Of a stretch of 61,047 nucleotides of DNA, positions 35,823 through 45,485 are shown one piece after another. The notes under the pieces were generated by a model that did not search any database, was not told the origin of the DNA, and saw only the letters and a program-made list of their open reading frames with translations. How positions within the stretch are numbered: the first letter of the stretch is position 1; the number at the start of each line of letters is the position of its first letter. Origin of the DNA: WTAW01 sp964406575 (GTDB lineage: Bacteria > Acidobacteriota > Aminicenantia > Aminicenantales > Aminicenantaceae); assembly GCA_964406575.1 (NCBI GenBank), contig CAYOSH010000025.1, forward strand, positions 1 to 61,047. The letters are read 5' to 3'. The position numbers were made by a program, and so were the translations under genes.

Positions 35823-38800
35823 TCAGCGACTGTTCAATTTCAAAAATTTTGATTCCCAGGGATTTATACGGATCGATTCAGCGGCTTTTCCGATATCCTC
35901 TTCGCAAACATTCACTGGTCAGGAGCTGCTTCAGGGAACTCTTCAATGGCAAAAGAACACTCAGGTCCTCCGGCCGCCCGTCTGTCTCTCGTATGTGAAG
36001 GATAATCCCCGTCCCATCTTGTGAGGGTTTTGCACTCACGAGGACCACATTTTCTGCCTGGATCTTTAGATAAGATTGAGCCTGAGGTCCTTTCTCTGCT
36101 TCACCAGCCGGGAAAACCCTCGAAAGCAGCGGGACGCGTGAATTCCAGCTGAATCGTGTCGCAAACGTATTCGAGCTATTTTGCGTTGATGTCAAGAAGT
36201 AATTCCACTTGAACTCACCTTCCTGGCTGGCTCTAAAATTTGTGACCCAATAATTGTTCATCACCCAGGAATACACATGAGGCCTCGCGATCTGGGCGAT
36301 GTACTGGAATTTCCCGAGGTTGATATCGCCGAATTGGACAAGTGGGACTTCATTGCTGCCCAGGACAACTTGACCTCCAGGACTCCGCACAGCCACAAAA
36401 TTTTGAATGGCGTACCAATCTGCAGATGTGCCTTCCAGCTGGTTCTTTCCAGGGTAAACCAAGCCCCCCTGGGTTTCATAACAGATATTACCGTCCGCGA
36501 TGTGGAAAGGAAAGGCGATGTAGATCGCTTCAGGGTCTGTGATGGCTCTCTTCGTGATCCGATAATGGAATCCGACCCTCTTCTCCTTGTTGAAAAGCCT
36601 GATCTCACAGGTAACCGGTTTCCCATCCTCAGCTGTCGCCGTCACTCCGGAAATGTACGCACTTGTCCATATCGGCCCATTGATTCCGTTTTCGACTGTG
36701 ATATTGGCCAAGGATTTTCTATCATAAGTGTTCAACCGAAATTGTTCCAGTTGAGTCCTATTGGATATGGTTTCGTGGATGAATTGCCCGAGCAACCAAT
36801 GACTCTCAGAATCCACCAATTCGAGATGCAGCTTTTTATCCACAAGGCTAGAAACAGCTCCGCTTTTCCTGTCGATCTCAATCCTGTAAAACTGATTTTC
36901 GAGGACTCCATTGCGGAGCTTAGAGGATTTTAATGTTTTGGATGTTCCCTTCTTCCTCTCTATTCTATAGAGCTTATACCCATCGGCGGAATGTCTTTAC
37001 ACCACAAATTCCAATACGTGCCATCCGCCCGGCTCCGGGACGCCTGTGTGTCGACTTCACGGCCTTTAGTATCCACAATCCGAAAGGCACTTCCTGGAGG
37101 GATGATCTCATGATCGATATAGACTTCAACCAAATTCGTGCGCGGCCAGTTCAATGTGTTGATCACACAAATCGTGGAGACATCTGATCGAGGGATATGG
37201 GATTGGACAAGACCCATTCCAGCCTCCTGGAGAAGATGGGAATCCTTCACTGCTTCCCAGACATAAGCCGCCTTTTCGGACCACTGGACCATGCTGTTTT
37301 CAACGAGAGGGTCGCTGATGCTCTCTGCCGCACCGAGTGTGTGTTCATCCCAGAAGAGCAACGCATCGTTAATCTTTTGCACCCTCTTTGTTGACGAATC
37401 AGGAATGCGTCGTCCGAGAAGTCTGGCCATCGAGAGAAGCCCCTGGTTAGCCATAAGCTCAGTTTGGGTGGAACGAGCGGCAGCTGTTTCGCGGGCGGCA
37501 GAGCCAAATCCATCCGACCACCAGTCGGGCCATGCGACGCGATACTTATCCAGGCCTTCAGAATGGTTTTTTTCGAGATATGTAAAAAACTCTCTAACCG
37601 TTGCGCTCCGAAGCTTTGGCCATTCATATTTCTCGTTCCAACGTCTAATGAATGCACATCCCACTGTCGCAGGAGGAGAGTTGTCTGTGTAATACCCGGA
37701 ATACTGGACCGCAATCCGATCGAGGGGGTATCCCTTGGCATCGAGGTCCATGAGGTATTGCATCAACTCATCTTAGATGAGTGGAAATTTTCCTGTATGG
37801 ATCCCCCAATTGTTTCCCGTCATGTAGTGATCCGCCCGAAAGGCTAAGATCCTTTTGCCGGATGCCGATTCCCACCAGAAAGCTGTCGGCTTATCGAAAG
37901 GGATGAGTGCACGATGCCCATGCTGGCCCATGTTTAAATATTTGACACCAGCTTCAGGAAAATAATCGGCCAAACACCAGGCAATCCCGTTGACATCATT
38001 TTGCATGGCTGTTATGACGGAAATGTCAGATTCCTTGAATTGTTTAATGGGCAGAAGAGAGGCGCTGTAAAGATTTTCATCGGCGATCTCCGACATGTTG
38101 AATATCATACCCGTCACTTCGATGCGTCCCTCACGCACGCGGCGCTTGAACTTCTCGATCTGAGATGGGGGACGATTGTTCAAGTACTCTCGCACAGCCC
38201 AGGAAGACTCACACGTCCATCGAAAACGAGACGCATCCGGGTAATCGTCTGTCTGGTCACAATAATCAAGTGCATAATCGATAAAGCGGATGTGTTCGGC
38301 CAAGATCTCAGTCTGTGGCCGAGTGTATCCAATATCCGTGTGCGTATGCTGGACGAGATAGACAAACCACTTCCGGATGGGCTTCTGGATAAAAGTCTTC
38401 AAAACAGCTTTCCGGACATCTGTCTTCAACGAGATTGTGCGCTGATGTGCCTCTGTGACCTCTGAAAAATACAGAACGATCCGGTTAAAGCCAAAGTCAA
38501 GAATCGTTTTACCTTCATCGTATTCATCCGCAGATACAGTCGCTTCCAACACATTTCCGAGATGAACCACATCGAGGTGCACGGGTTGCCAGAGCTGACC
38601 ATCTCTTTGGATGAGGGCCTGTTGCGGAATGATCGTCATTCCCGGGTGAACAGGGCTTTGAAAGGTCATGTACCAGACTCGACTCGATGCTGTTTCCCCA
38701 ACCACTCTCAAGGTTAAGGGCTCCCCGCGGGGGAATGAAGACACAGGAATGCGCATAGACACATAGCCGAAGACATCATCGTACCGGTCGATCAAAGTGA

Positions 38801-39212
38801 TGCGAAAACGCAGTTCTGAATTCTCCGGACCTTTTGCCAAAATCTCTTTGACGGAGCTGGTTGTGGGATTCGAAAAGCGGAACCACTTGACACCGTTGAT
38901 ATAGAGGTCGTACTGATGAGGCTCCAAGTCGACATCCATACCGAAGATCCAGACGAACGTGGCAAATTCCCTGTTAAAATCAAAAGGGACGGGAGCCGCT
39001 TCCCACTCGATAAAATCTCTCTCGTCAATCGAGCGGACTAAAAGCGCTGATCTGACGTCCGGCTGTGGTGAGTGATACAGGATCGTACCTCCAGTAATGG
39101 TTTTCTGATAACCCTGAAACCATCGTGTTGGAGCGATCTGTGCCTGAAGGATTCCAAATCCCAGCAACACGAATAACATCAGGCCCCATGATGAAGCCTT
39201 CGAGGATGTCAT
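35823..39212 (-). pseudogene. Glycoside hydrolase family 38-like protein, broken by a stop and two frameshifts
   Basis: Read together, three pieces form one protein of about 1120 residues with a signal peptide. An N-terminal beta-sandwich (about 35-260) comes first. The GH38 catalytic domain follows, with QHTHTDIGYTRP as metal-binding motif and QNDVNGIAW holding the nucleophile-type Asp. GH38-type C-terminal sandwiches follow (NGVLENQFYRIEIDRKSG). Lesion 1 is an in-frame TAA at 37773-37775 after TGKFPLI. Lesion 2 is a one-base frameshift at about 36978-36982, where PPMG should continue YKLYRIE. Lesion 3 is a frameshift at about 35905-35925, after which the other frame gives EEDIGKAAESIRINPWESK to a TGA at 35823-35825. 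The protein would have been an exported alpha-mannosidase-like enzyme. It is dead unless the consensus is wrong. Confidence 0.85.
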
Positions 39213-39361
39213 TTGCCCTCCATCGGCCGATCTCTAACTAACCTGGATTATTTACGAGTCGAGGTTGCCGCTGCTGTGATAAATTGGTTTTTTGTCATCG
39301 GAATATCTCCCTTTATATATCATATGAGGTATACCCGGTCAATTCACGCTCCCTGTGCGGT

Positions 39362-39479
39362 AGCATTTCCAAATCCGTGATTGTATGAACACAAGTTGCG
39401 TTATTGAGTGTCCCAATTGTGTGGTGGAGAAAACCGTTTGGGACACTCGGATATCATTCATTACGGATTTGGAAATGCT
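39362..39479. repeat. Long imperfect inverted repeat (118 bp)
   Basis: A 20-base arm (39362-39381) pairs with 39460-39479 with one mismatch. Inside it GAGTGTCCCAA (39406-39416) pairs with TTGGGACACTC (39438-39448). The structure could fold as one long hairpin in RNA or single-stranded DNA. Its right part (39438-39476) is about 80% identical to 41239-41277. The rest of 39213-39681 shows no gene with a supported start. Confidence 0.6.
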
Positions 39480-39681
39480 GGCCTTGCAACATTGTTCATA
39501 AGTTTTGGAGATTTGGTTCGTTGGCTTGATTTTGGAGGAGAGATGATGCATTCTTACTTATCATGTTTCATTCTAGAAGTTCTCGATGAAAAGAAAGATG
39601 TTAAGATTCGGGCCAGAGATATCCGCATCTCTGGAAAAGGAGAGGGGGGTCTCTTCCTTCGAACCCATGGAAGGAACGATA

Positions 39682-39834
39682 ATGCGCGAATATCTCCTTC
39701 TGCGCGAACCCGTATACTCGGATGAAAAACAACTCAAGAAATGGCTTGATTTGTCTCGTCAATATCTCCTATCGCTTCCCCCGAAAAAAAGAAAAAATGA
39801 CATTTTTCCGGAAGCCTCTCTCATAGAGGAATGA
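39682..39834 (+). CDS. Possible 50-residue leader-type protein upstream of the TauE-like gene
   Basis: An ATG at 39682 follows AAGGA with a six-base gap and opens a frame of 50 residues, charged and helical in look (YSDEKQLKKWLDLSRQYLLS), ending four bases before the TTG of the next gene. The close spacing suggests co-translation. No family is recognised. Confidence 0.45.
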   Translation: MREYLLLREPVYSDEKQLKKWLDLSRQYLLSLPPKKRKNDIFPEASLIEE

Positions 39835-39838
39835 CACT

Positions 39839-40558
39839 TTGGGCAATATTGAAGGCCTGATCCTGGCATTTTTTATCGCAACTTGTGGAGCCCTGCTTCA
39901 AGGGTCTGTGGGTTTTGGCCTCGGTCTTGTAGGAGTGCCTCTTCTTGTGCTTATCGATCCGGTGTATGTGCCAGCGCCAGTGCTGTTAGCATCATTGTGC
40001 TTGAATCTTTTGATCTTCCGTCGGGAACGCCATGCCACCCACCTTAAAGGAATCCAGTGGGCCGTTTTTGGACGGATAGTAGGAGCGATTATGGGCGCAA
40101 CCATGCTCATTGCCGTTCCACAAAAAAGCGTATCTCTGATGTTCGGTGTGATGGTGCTTTTAGCAATCTGCATTAGCATCGCCGGGTTTCAACTTTCTCT
40201 AACCCCGGGGAATATATTCGGCGCAGGTATCGCCTCTGGAATCATGGGGACAACATCCTCCATCGGAGGACCACCCATGGCTCTTGTCTACCAAAGACAT
40301 GAGGGCCCGACCATCAGGGGGACTCTTTCAGGAATCTTTATCTTCGGTACAATTATTTCTCTTGTGGCCCTAGCGATCATCGGACGCTTTGGGCTCAGAG
40401 AGATCCAGGTCACAGCTTTACTGCTTCCAGGAGTTTTCCTCGGGTTTTTTCTATCGAATCGATCAATGAAAATTCTCGACAGAGGTTTTATTCGGCCGGC
40501 AGTGTTGATCACTTCGGCCCTATCCGGTGTTGTAGTGATCCTGCGCAGCCTCCTGTAA
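39839..40558 (+). CDS. TauE/SafE-type sulfite/anion exporter membrane protein
   Basis: This 239-residue integral membrane protein with about eight hydrophobic segments is of the TauE/SafE family (PF01925). The first half has GALLQGSVGFGLGLVGVPLL and the second half repeats a similar pattern with GTTSSIGGPPMALVYQ. The start is a TTG preceded by GAGGAA at good distance; no ATG is better. Family members export sulfite, sulfonates or organic anions. A small inverted repeat CCTGT-AAAA-ACAGG overlaps the stop. Confidence 0.88.
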   Translation: MGNIEGLILAFFIATCGALLQGSVGFGLGLVGVPLLVLIDPVYVPAPVLLASLCLNLLIFRRERHATHLKGIQWAVFGRIVGAIMGATMLIAVPQKSVSLMFGVMVLLAICISIAGFQLSLTPGNIFGAGIASGIMGTTSSIGGPPMALVYQRHEGPTIRGTLSGIFIFGTIISLVALAIIGRFGLREIQVTALLLPGVFLGFFLSNRSMKILDRGFIRPAVLITSALSGVVVILRSLL

Positions 40559-40574
40559 AAACAGGCTATTGTTG

Positions 40575-41030
40575 CTATGATGAATCTAAGTCAAACAAAA
40601 CTGAAACCAAATGTTCCCGCAGATGCGCTTCAAGCCATTTGGCAACTCTTTCGTAAGCCTCTTTATCCTGTCCATAGGGATCTTCAGTCTCCCAAAGAAT
40701 GAGCCTATCTGACAGGTCCTTCGCATATTTGTCTATCGTATGGTACACATAGGAATCCAGGACGATGATGTGGTCATAGTCACCTAGAGACAAACTCGTG
40801 ATATCCCTGGGTCGATGATGAGAGATATCCACATCATACAGCTCACGCAATACGGCAACAGCATCCGGAGCAGCACTCTCGAACATCGGCATGAGGCCTG
40901 CACTCTCCACTCTGACCTTATCTCCAAGCATCTTTCTCGCCAATCCCTCTGCCATCGGACTCCGGCAAGTATTGCCATAACAGACGAAAAGGACTCTTGG
41001 AATCTGGTTTTTTCCGTTGTCAGACTTCAT
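40575..41030 (-). CDS. Low-molecular-weight protein tyrosine phosphatase family
   Basis: This 151-residue protein has the signature C17-Y-G-N-T-C-R23-S (CX5R) near the N-terminus and the general acid D117 in EDPYGQD. The second cysteine, C22, is the usual redox partner. The length and both motifs fit LMW-PTP/arsenate reductase-like enzymes; arsenate reductases would need extra cysteines further on, which are absent. It converges with TauE across 16 bases. Substrates in bacteria are often tyrosine kinases of polysaccharide synthesis, but none is nearby. Confidence 0.88.
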   Translation of the reverse strand: MKSDNGKNQIPRVLFVCYGNTCRSPMAEGLARKMLGDKVRVESAGLMPMFESAAPDAVAVLRELYDVDISHHRPRDITSLSLGDYDHIIVLDSYVYHTIDKYAKDLSDRLILWETEDPYGQDKEAYERVAKWLEAHLREHLVSVLFDLDSS

Positions 41031-41205
41031 GTTTTGACCGCCTCAGCCAGATAGATTGAAGGGGCTGTCAATATTCTCAGATCTTTCCTACACCATTTGC
41101 ATTCTACCACGATTCTTCAGGATCAAGCCAACGTCTCTTGCTCATGAGCCTTCTCAAACCGTAATAATTCGAATAGTCATAAACCTCATACAACGATCAG
41201 TTCGC

Positions 41206-41277
41206 ATGATGGAGAAAATCACGTTTTGCAATCACCCATTGGATCACTCGGAAATCGTTCATCATGGATTTAGCAAT
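41206..41277 (+). repeat. Diverged copy of the repeat at 39421-39476
   Basis: ATGATGGAGAAAAT followed by a 39-base block at 41239-41277 matches 39421-39476 with about eight substitutions in the 39 and a 16-base indel. Translated in the best frame, both give a similar peptide (L-x-H-S-x-I-x-H-x-G-F-x-N), and many changes fall in third positions. No inverted arm is present here. The remainder of 41031-41338 is without a gene. Confidence 0.45.
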
Positions 41278-41338
41278 ACCAATATAATTGGTTTTTTCTT
41301 TTTTCCGCATGTGCTATTTTAAAGAGCGAGGTGCAGAT

Positions 41339-42370
41339 ATGAGAAAAGTCGTTATCCACAGGCCGGGTGGATTCAATCAGCTCAAGATCGAATCTTTCCC
41401 TGATCCAGATCCAGCGGACAATCAAGTCCTCGTGCAGACAAAAGCCATTGGCGTCAACTACGCCGACTGTGTGGTGAGAATGGGATTTTACGCATCTCAA
41501 AAAAAATACATCGGTTGGCCCGTAACGCCCGGTTTTGATTTTTCCGGAATCGTCGTTCAAACCGGAAAGGATGTCTCCAAGATCAAAGAAGGAGACAAGG
41601 TTTTCGGTGCCAGCTTTTTTAATGCTTACGCGACTCATGTGGCCGCTCCTGAAGACTGGGTCTTTGTTATCCCGGAGAATACATCCTTTGAAGAGGCTGG
41701 TGGCTTCATGTCGATTTTTTGTACCGCCTATTATGCCCTCCATCTATCCGTGCGGATATTTCCCGGATCGACGATCCTCGTTCATTCTGCGGCTGGCGGA
41801 GTGGGGAGTGCATTGCTGCAGCTGTGCAAACAAGCTGGCTGGCGAACCATCGGCGTCGTGGGAAGCTCGCACAAGGCCGAAGCGGCAAAAAACATGGGTG
41901 CGGATGTCGTCATCGACAAAAGCAAAGAAAACCTGTGGAAAGCTGTTGAAACTCAAACCCCGGAAGGATGTGATGTCGTCCTTGATGGAAATGGTATCCT
42001 CACGCTGAGAGGGAGCTACAGGCATCTCAAACCCACAGGGAAGCTCATTTCTTATGGATTTCACTCTATGTTTCCAAAAAAGAAAGGAGTTCCCAATTAT
42101 TTCAAGCTCTTATCTAATTATTTACGGACACCCAAATTCAATCCTGTGGATATGCACAAAAAAAACAGGAATCTGATCACGTTCAACCTCTCTTTCCTGT
42201 TCGACAGAAAAGATCTTAGAGATCTTATTATGCGCGACCTCTACTCTTGGCTCAAAGAGGGACAAATTCGGATGCCCAAGATAGCGGCTTATCCCTTTGA
42301 CCATGTCGCTCAGGCACACAGCGATCTCCAATCAGGACAAACAGTGGGGAAACTCGTTCTTGTGCCTTAG
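41339..42370 (+). CDS. Medium-chain dehydrogenase/reductase, zinc-free quinone oxidoreductase type
   Basis: This 343-residue protein starts at the ATG at 41339 after GAGGTG. The N-terminal GroES-like domain has GVNYADCVVRMGFY and PVTPGFDFSGIVV. The nucleotide-binding domain has SAAGGVGSALLQLCKQAG, the GxGxxG-type site of NADPH-dependent quinone oxidoreductases. No structural or catalytic zinc cysteines are present. It resembles VAT-1/synaptic-vesicle and QOR-like members. The last four bases overlap the end of the convergent radical SAM gene. Confidence 0.88.
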   Translation: MRKVVIHRPGGFNQLKIESFPDPDPADNQVLVQTKAIGVNYADCVVRMGFYASQKKYIGWPVTPGFDFSGIVVQTGKDVSKIKEGDKVFGASFFNAYATHVAAPEDWVFVIPENTSFEEAGGFMSIFCTAYYALHLSVRIFPGSTILVHSAAGGVGSALLQLCKQAGWRTIGVVGSSHKAEAAKNMGADVVIDKSKENLWKAVETQTPEGCDVVLDGNGILTLRGSYRHLKPTGKLISYGFHSMFPKKKGVPNYFKLLSNYLRTPKFNPVDMHKKNRNLITFNLSFLFDRKDLRDLIMRDLYSWLKEGQIRMPKIAAYPFDHVAQAHSDLQSGQTVGKLVLVP

Positions 42371-43602
42371 GCTGCGTCTTTTTTCGATTTTGGCACAAAT
42401 GTAAAGAAACTTCCGAATCGGTTCAATTCTTCCAGCCGACAGCTCCAAACCAGGCTGCCCTCATGGACAGTGATGTCCGGACAGGCATCACACATATCCT
42501 GCCTTCCATCCGGTTTGATATTGACGGGTTGGATCACCATAAATGACTGAAAGTACGCCCTTCTGAAAATATTAAGCGGATTTTTCAGCACCTGGCCCAA
42601 GATGCGGAAAAATATACGCCTCATTTTTTTATCGACAAGACCAGTCAAGAAAGCAGTCAGCTTTGCTTTCCTGGCAAATTTGGGCTTCACATAGGAAAGA
42701 TATCGCCCTCTGAGCAAATGATAGACATCCTGCACGATCTCCTGAAACCTGGGTGAGACATAACCCATCACCTTCCCGCTGAAAACGACACGTGTAGCCA
42801 GCAGCCATTTGAGGGAGCTGGGATCGGCTGTGCCGTTCAGGTAGGCTGAAGGCTCATACATGGGGTCTCCTTCTTTGATCTTGGCCACAACATCGTGGGA
42901 AAAGAGAAGGTTTTTCCCTCCCCATTCCGTCTCTTTGTAAGTCGATCCCCAACCCAATTTGTCACCGTTGGCATAGACGTCGAACTCATCTCCAGCTAGG
43001 TCCGGCGAACGGTAGATGATAAAAACAACAGTGTGGACGATTGCCGGATGTTTCTGGGCCCAGAGGACAATTTCCGGTGTATCATTTATAGTTTTCTCAG
43101 AAACAGTCGAATTGAACGAGCAGGCGATCTCTCCTGTGTCAGCCAGCATCTGTGCATAATGGAGCCGAAGGTCGTTGAGGTCCAACTCGGATTTTGGGTC
43201 GACCTTCGGTCGTTTTTGAGATGTATCGATGTGGAAGGTAAAACCAAAGGCTCCCGCCTCCTTCAGGGCTTGCAGGCGTTTTCGTGTCAGAGCCAGGCCG
43301 TTTGTGTTGAGTATGGGCTTCCAGCCCATTTCCTTACTCATCCGGACGATCTCAACAATCTCCGGATGAACGAGAGGATCTCCGCCACAGATGCTCATGC
43401 AGTCGCTCTTTCTTAAACTCTTGAACACTTCCAGGTCGGATTTCACTTCTTCCAGCGTTTTGTGTGCGGCATTCGAGGTGTCCCTGTAGCATCCTTCGCA
43501 CTGCAAGTTGCAGGCAGTCGTAGGCTCCAACCATGAAATGCCATTGTCTGCATAGCTCCAGGGGAGCCTGTAGAGTTGCTTGTGGTCTATCGAGCCCGGC
43601 AT
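42367..43602 (-). CDS. Radical SAM protein with C-terminal Cys motif
   Basis: The start is the ATG at 43602, directly after GAGGAGGACTCCC; the frame's TTG at 43617 precedes the Shine-Dalgarno. The product has 411 residues. The iron-sulfur motif is C31-x3-C35-x2-C38 in TACNLQCEGC, followed by SICGGDPLVHPEI (the GGDP/GGEP motif) and ILNTNGLALT. A C-terminal Cys group (DMCDACPDITVHEGSLVWSC) could hold a further cluster, as in SPASM-like enzymes, though with different spacing. The region between (about 200-370) is basic and helical and may bind a membrane or nucleic acid. The target is unknown. It is divergent from the Cys-rich protein at 43756. Confidence 0.85.
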   Translation of the reverse strand: MPGSIDHKQLYRLPWSYADNGISWLEPTTACNLQCEGCYRDTSNAAHKTLEEVKSDLEVFKSLRKSDCMSICGGDPLVHPEIVEIVRMSKEMGWKPILNTNGLALTRKRLQALKEAGAFGFTFHIDTSQKRPKVDPKSELDLNDLRLHYAQMLADTGEIACSFNSTVSEKTINDTPEIVLWAQKHPAIVHTVVFIIYRSPDLAGDEFDVYANGDKLGWGSTYKETEWGGKNLLFSHDVVAKIKEGDPMYEPSAYLNGTADPSSLKWLLATRVVFSGKVMGYVSPRFQEIVQDVYHLLRGRYLSYVKPKFARKAKLTAFLTGLVDKKMRRIFFRILGQVLKNPLNIFRRAYFQSFMVIQPVNIKPDGRQDMCDACPDITVHEGSLVWSCRLEELNRFGSFFTFVPKSKKDAA

Positions 43603-43755
43603 GGGAGTCCTCCTCAATTTTATCCAGTTTCACTCCTGGACAATTTTAAGCTCTAAAATAGCACACTCGAGAAACTCGGTCAATCATTCTATTCCGAAAA
43701 TGATGGAATTGAATCCTTTATCGAAGACATGATAGATTAGAGGAGGCACAATCCG

Positions 43756-44529
43756 ATGAAACATCTGAAACGACCTCACCGCTATCCTTATTCCAGTCTT
43801 TCTCTGTGGAGTTTTTGTCTTCGCAGCGTATTTAAAGAGTACGGCACAACATTCCTTGGCAAGGTGGTAGCTTCTCATCCCATCAAAACATTGAAGGGGA
43901 TCCACAGGCACAGCCAGTTCTGCATCAAGAATCCCTCATCCTGTCATGTCCTTCACTCAAGAAACTCTGAATTGCGCTGGCCGGGAGGGAAAGGATCTGT
44001 TGTCGGCATAGGCTTTTGCGCAAAGCCATTGGAGCCCGGATGTGTCTCAGGAAGGGCCAACCACGATTGTTATTATTTTGAACATCACCCTCATCTCAGA
44101 AAGGACACGATGCCCAACTCCTGCCAAAAATGTCTGGTCCGGGAGATCGGATCCCTGGCCCTCGCCGTAAAAAGCGATTTCTACATAATGACTTCTGCTA
44201 AAGACATTCTATCCGACCTGTTTTTACCTGCGCTGAACCTTCACACATATTCCACGGCCTTATTGGGTTTGTGTCAGTACTCCTTCGAACCTTTTAAGAT
44301 CGCCCCCTTTATCTCGGGAATCGATGCATTCCTTTTTCCCTTCGCAGCGGGGGATTGTGAGGATTACAGAACATGGAGGCGCGCGGATAAGGGGATCAAG
44401 GACACGCAGACGCATTTAAAGGATCATGATCTAGAGACGATAACAGCTCTACTAGGTCAATCAAGACAAAAGTCTCAAACTGAACAGAGATACATCAAGA
44501 CAGGGAATATCTTTCAGGTCAATGATTGA
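43756..44529 (+). CDS. Cysteine-rich protein of unknown function
   Basis: This 257-residue protein follows GAGGAGG with rather wide spacing. It contains about twelve Cys, with candidate metal motifs NSCQKC and a GCVSGRANHDCYYF segment. The later part (TALLGLCQYSFEPFKIAPF, DAFLFPFAAGDCEDYRTW) is more hydrophobic and ends in a polar tail. I recognise no family. It overlaps the phytol/dolichol-kinase-like gene by eight bases (both frames use ATGATTGA), so they are translationally coupled, and it is divergent from the radical SAM gene. Binding of an iron-sulfur cluster or zinc is likely from the Cys content. Confidence 0.7.
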   Translation: MKHLKRPHRYPYSSLSLWSFCLRSVFKEYGTTFLGKVVASHPIKTLKGIHRHSQFCIKNPSSCHVLHSRNSELRWPGGKGSVVGIGFCAKPLEPGCVSGRANHDCYYFEHHPHLRKDTMPNSCQKCLVREIGSLALAVKSDFYIMTSAKDILSDLFLPALNLHTYSTALLGLCQYSFEPFKIAPFISGIDAFLFPFAAGDCEDYRTWRRADKGIKDTQTHLKDHDLETITALLGQSRQKSQTEQRYIKTGNIFQVND

Positions 44530-45271
44530 ATTTTTAACAAATCTTTGGACATTTCCAACTCTCCAAGAGTGGATGATATTTTTACCTGCCGGATTGATCG
44601 TAGGGAGCTTTTTCGGTTGGCTTACTGGATATCTCAAAGACAGTTTCACGCTTAAGGCCGGGTACTCTCGAAAAATTTTCCATCTCATCATATTTTCACT
44701 CGCCGCCCTCATCGGGCTCACCGCAGGATTCCAAGCTGTCCAAGTCTTCGGCGTTGCTATCGGTTTAGTCGTGATGTGGGCTGTCGTGCAAGGGGAGAAA
44801 AATCCGCTCTTCAGAGCCGTTGTCCGGCCAACAGATGCACCGCATCAAAAATACTACATTGTGATCCCTTTTCTGATGACAGCTGCAGGGGGAATGCTCA
44901 GCAATATCCTGTTCGGAAAACTGGCTGTTGTCGGATATGCTGTTACAGGATGGGGGGATGCGATCGGAGAGCCCGCAGGCACCCGATGGGGAAAACATCG
45001 ATATCGAGTCCCCACATTGACAGGGATAGAGTGTACCCGCAGTTTAGAAGGCAGCCTGGCTGTTTTTATCGCCTCGCTGACCGGGGCGTGCGTAGTGTTG
45101 TATTTTGGATTTCATCTCTCCGTGAACACGGCTTTGATAACATCTCTGAGCGTGGCGATGTTATCCACTCTTGTGGAGGCGATCACATTCCACAGCCTCG
45201 ACAACCTGACCCTTCAAGTCGCCGCCACAGCCACTGCACTCTACACTCTAAAATTATTGGGATTTTTCTAG
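44522..45271 (+). CDS. Phytol/dolichol kinase-like CTP-dependent membrane enzyme
   Basis: This 249-residue protein has about six or seven hydrophobic segments and the CTP-binding signature GWGDAIGEPAGTRWGKHR (about residues 143-161). That pattern (GDAxxxxxGxxxGKH) is found in the SEC59/VTE5/phosphatidate cytidylyltransferase superfamily. Bacterial members phosphorylate phytol, farnesol or related prenols, or activate diacylglycerol. Coupling to a Cys-rich protein and proximity to a radical SAM gene suggest a lipid- or prenol-modifying set, but this is inference. Confidence 0.8.
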   Translation: MIEFLTNLWTFPTLQEWMIFLPAGLIVGSFFGWLTGYLKDSFTLKAGYSRKIFHLIIFSLAALIGLTAGFQAVQVFGVAIGLVVMWAVVQGEKNPLFRAVVRPTDAPHQKYYIVIPFLMTAAGGMLSNILFGKLAVVGYAVTGWGDAIGEPAGTRWGKHRYRVPTLTGIECTRSLEGSLAVFIASLTGACVVLYFGFHLSVNTALITSLSVAMLSTLVEAITFHSLDNLTLQVAATATALYTLKLLGFF

Positions 45272-45426
45272 AACCGGTTTTTGAACAGAATGCGGTTATT
45301 GTTACACCTAGAAATACTCCGCTCTCGGCGTAGCGAGCCCGATTTGTGATTTTCCCCCTAAGAGATAGGACCTATAGGGCTCCGAACTCACGATGTCCCC
45401 TTCATAACCTTACAGGTCAAAACGTG

Positions 45427-45455
45427 TTGACATTCCACAACTGAGTTGATATTAA
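45427..45455 (+). promoter_or_regulatory. Sigma-70-type promoter of the secreted-protein cluster
   Basis: A perfect TTGACA (45427-45432), a 17-base spacer and TATTAA (45450-45455) lie 30 bases before the ATG at 45486, which has GGGGAG four bases upstream. It is the only promoter-like site seen ahead of the four rightward genes up to 55414. Confidence 0.6.
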
Positions 45456-45485
45456 ATCATAAGACAAGAACGATCGGGGAGAAAA

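Noticed and set aside
40545..40570. Terminator at the TauE stop
   Set aside because: The stem is only five bases and no T run follows; it was noted only in the gene entry.
45290..45420. Possible tRNA or riboswitch in the gap before the secreted-protein cluster
   Set aside because: A few short complementary stretches occur, but no cloverleaf, T-loop or known riboswitch core could be built.
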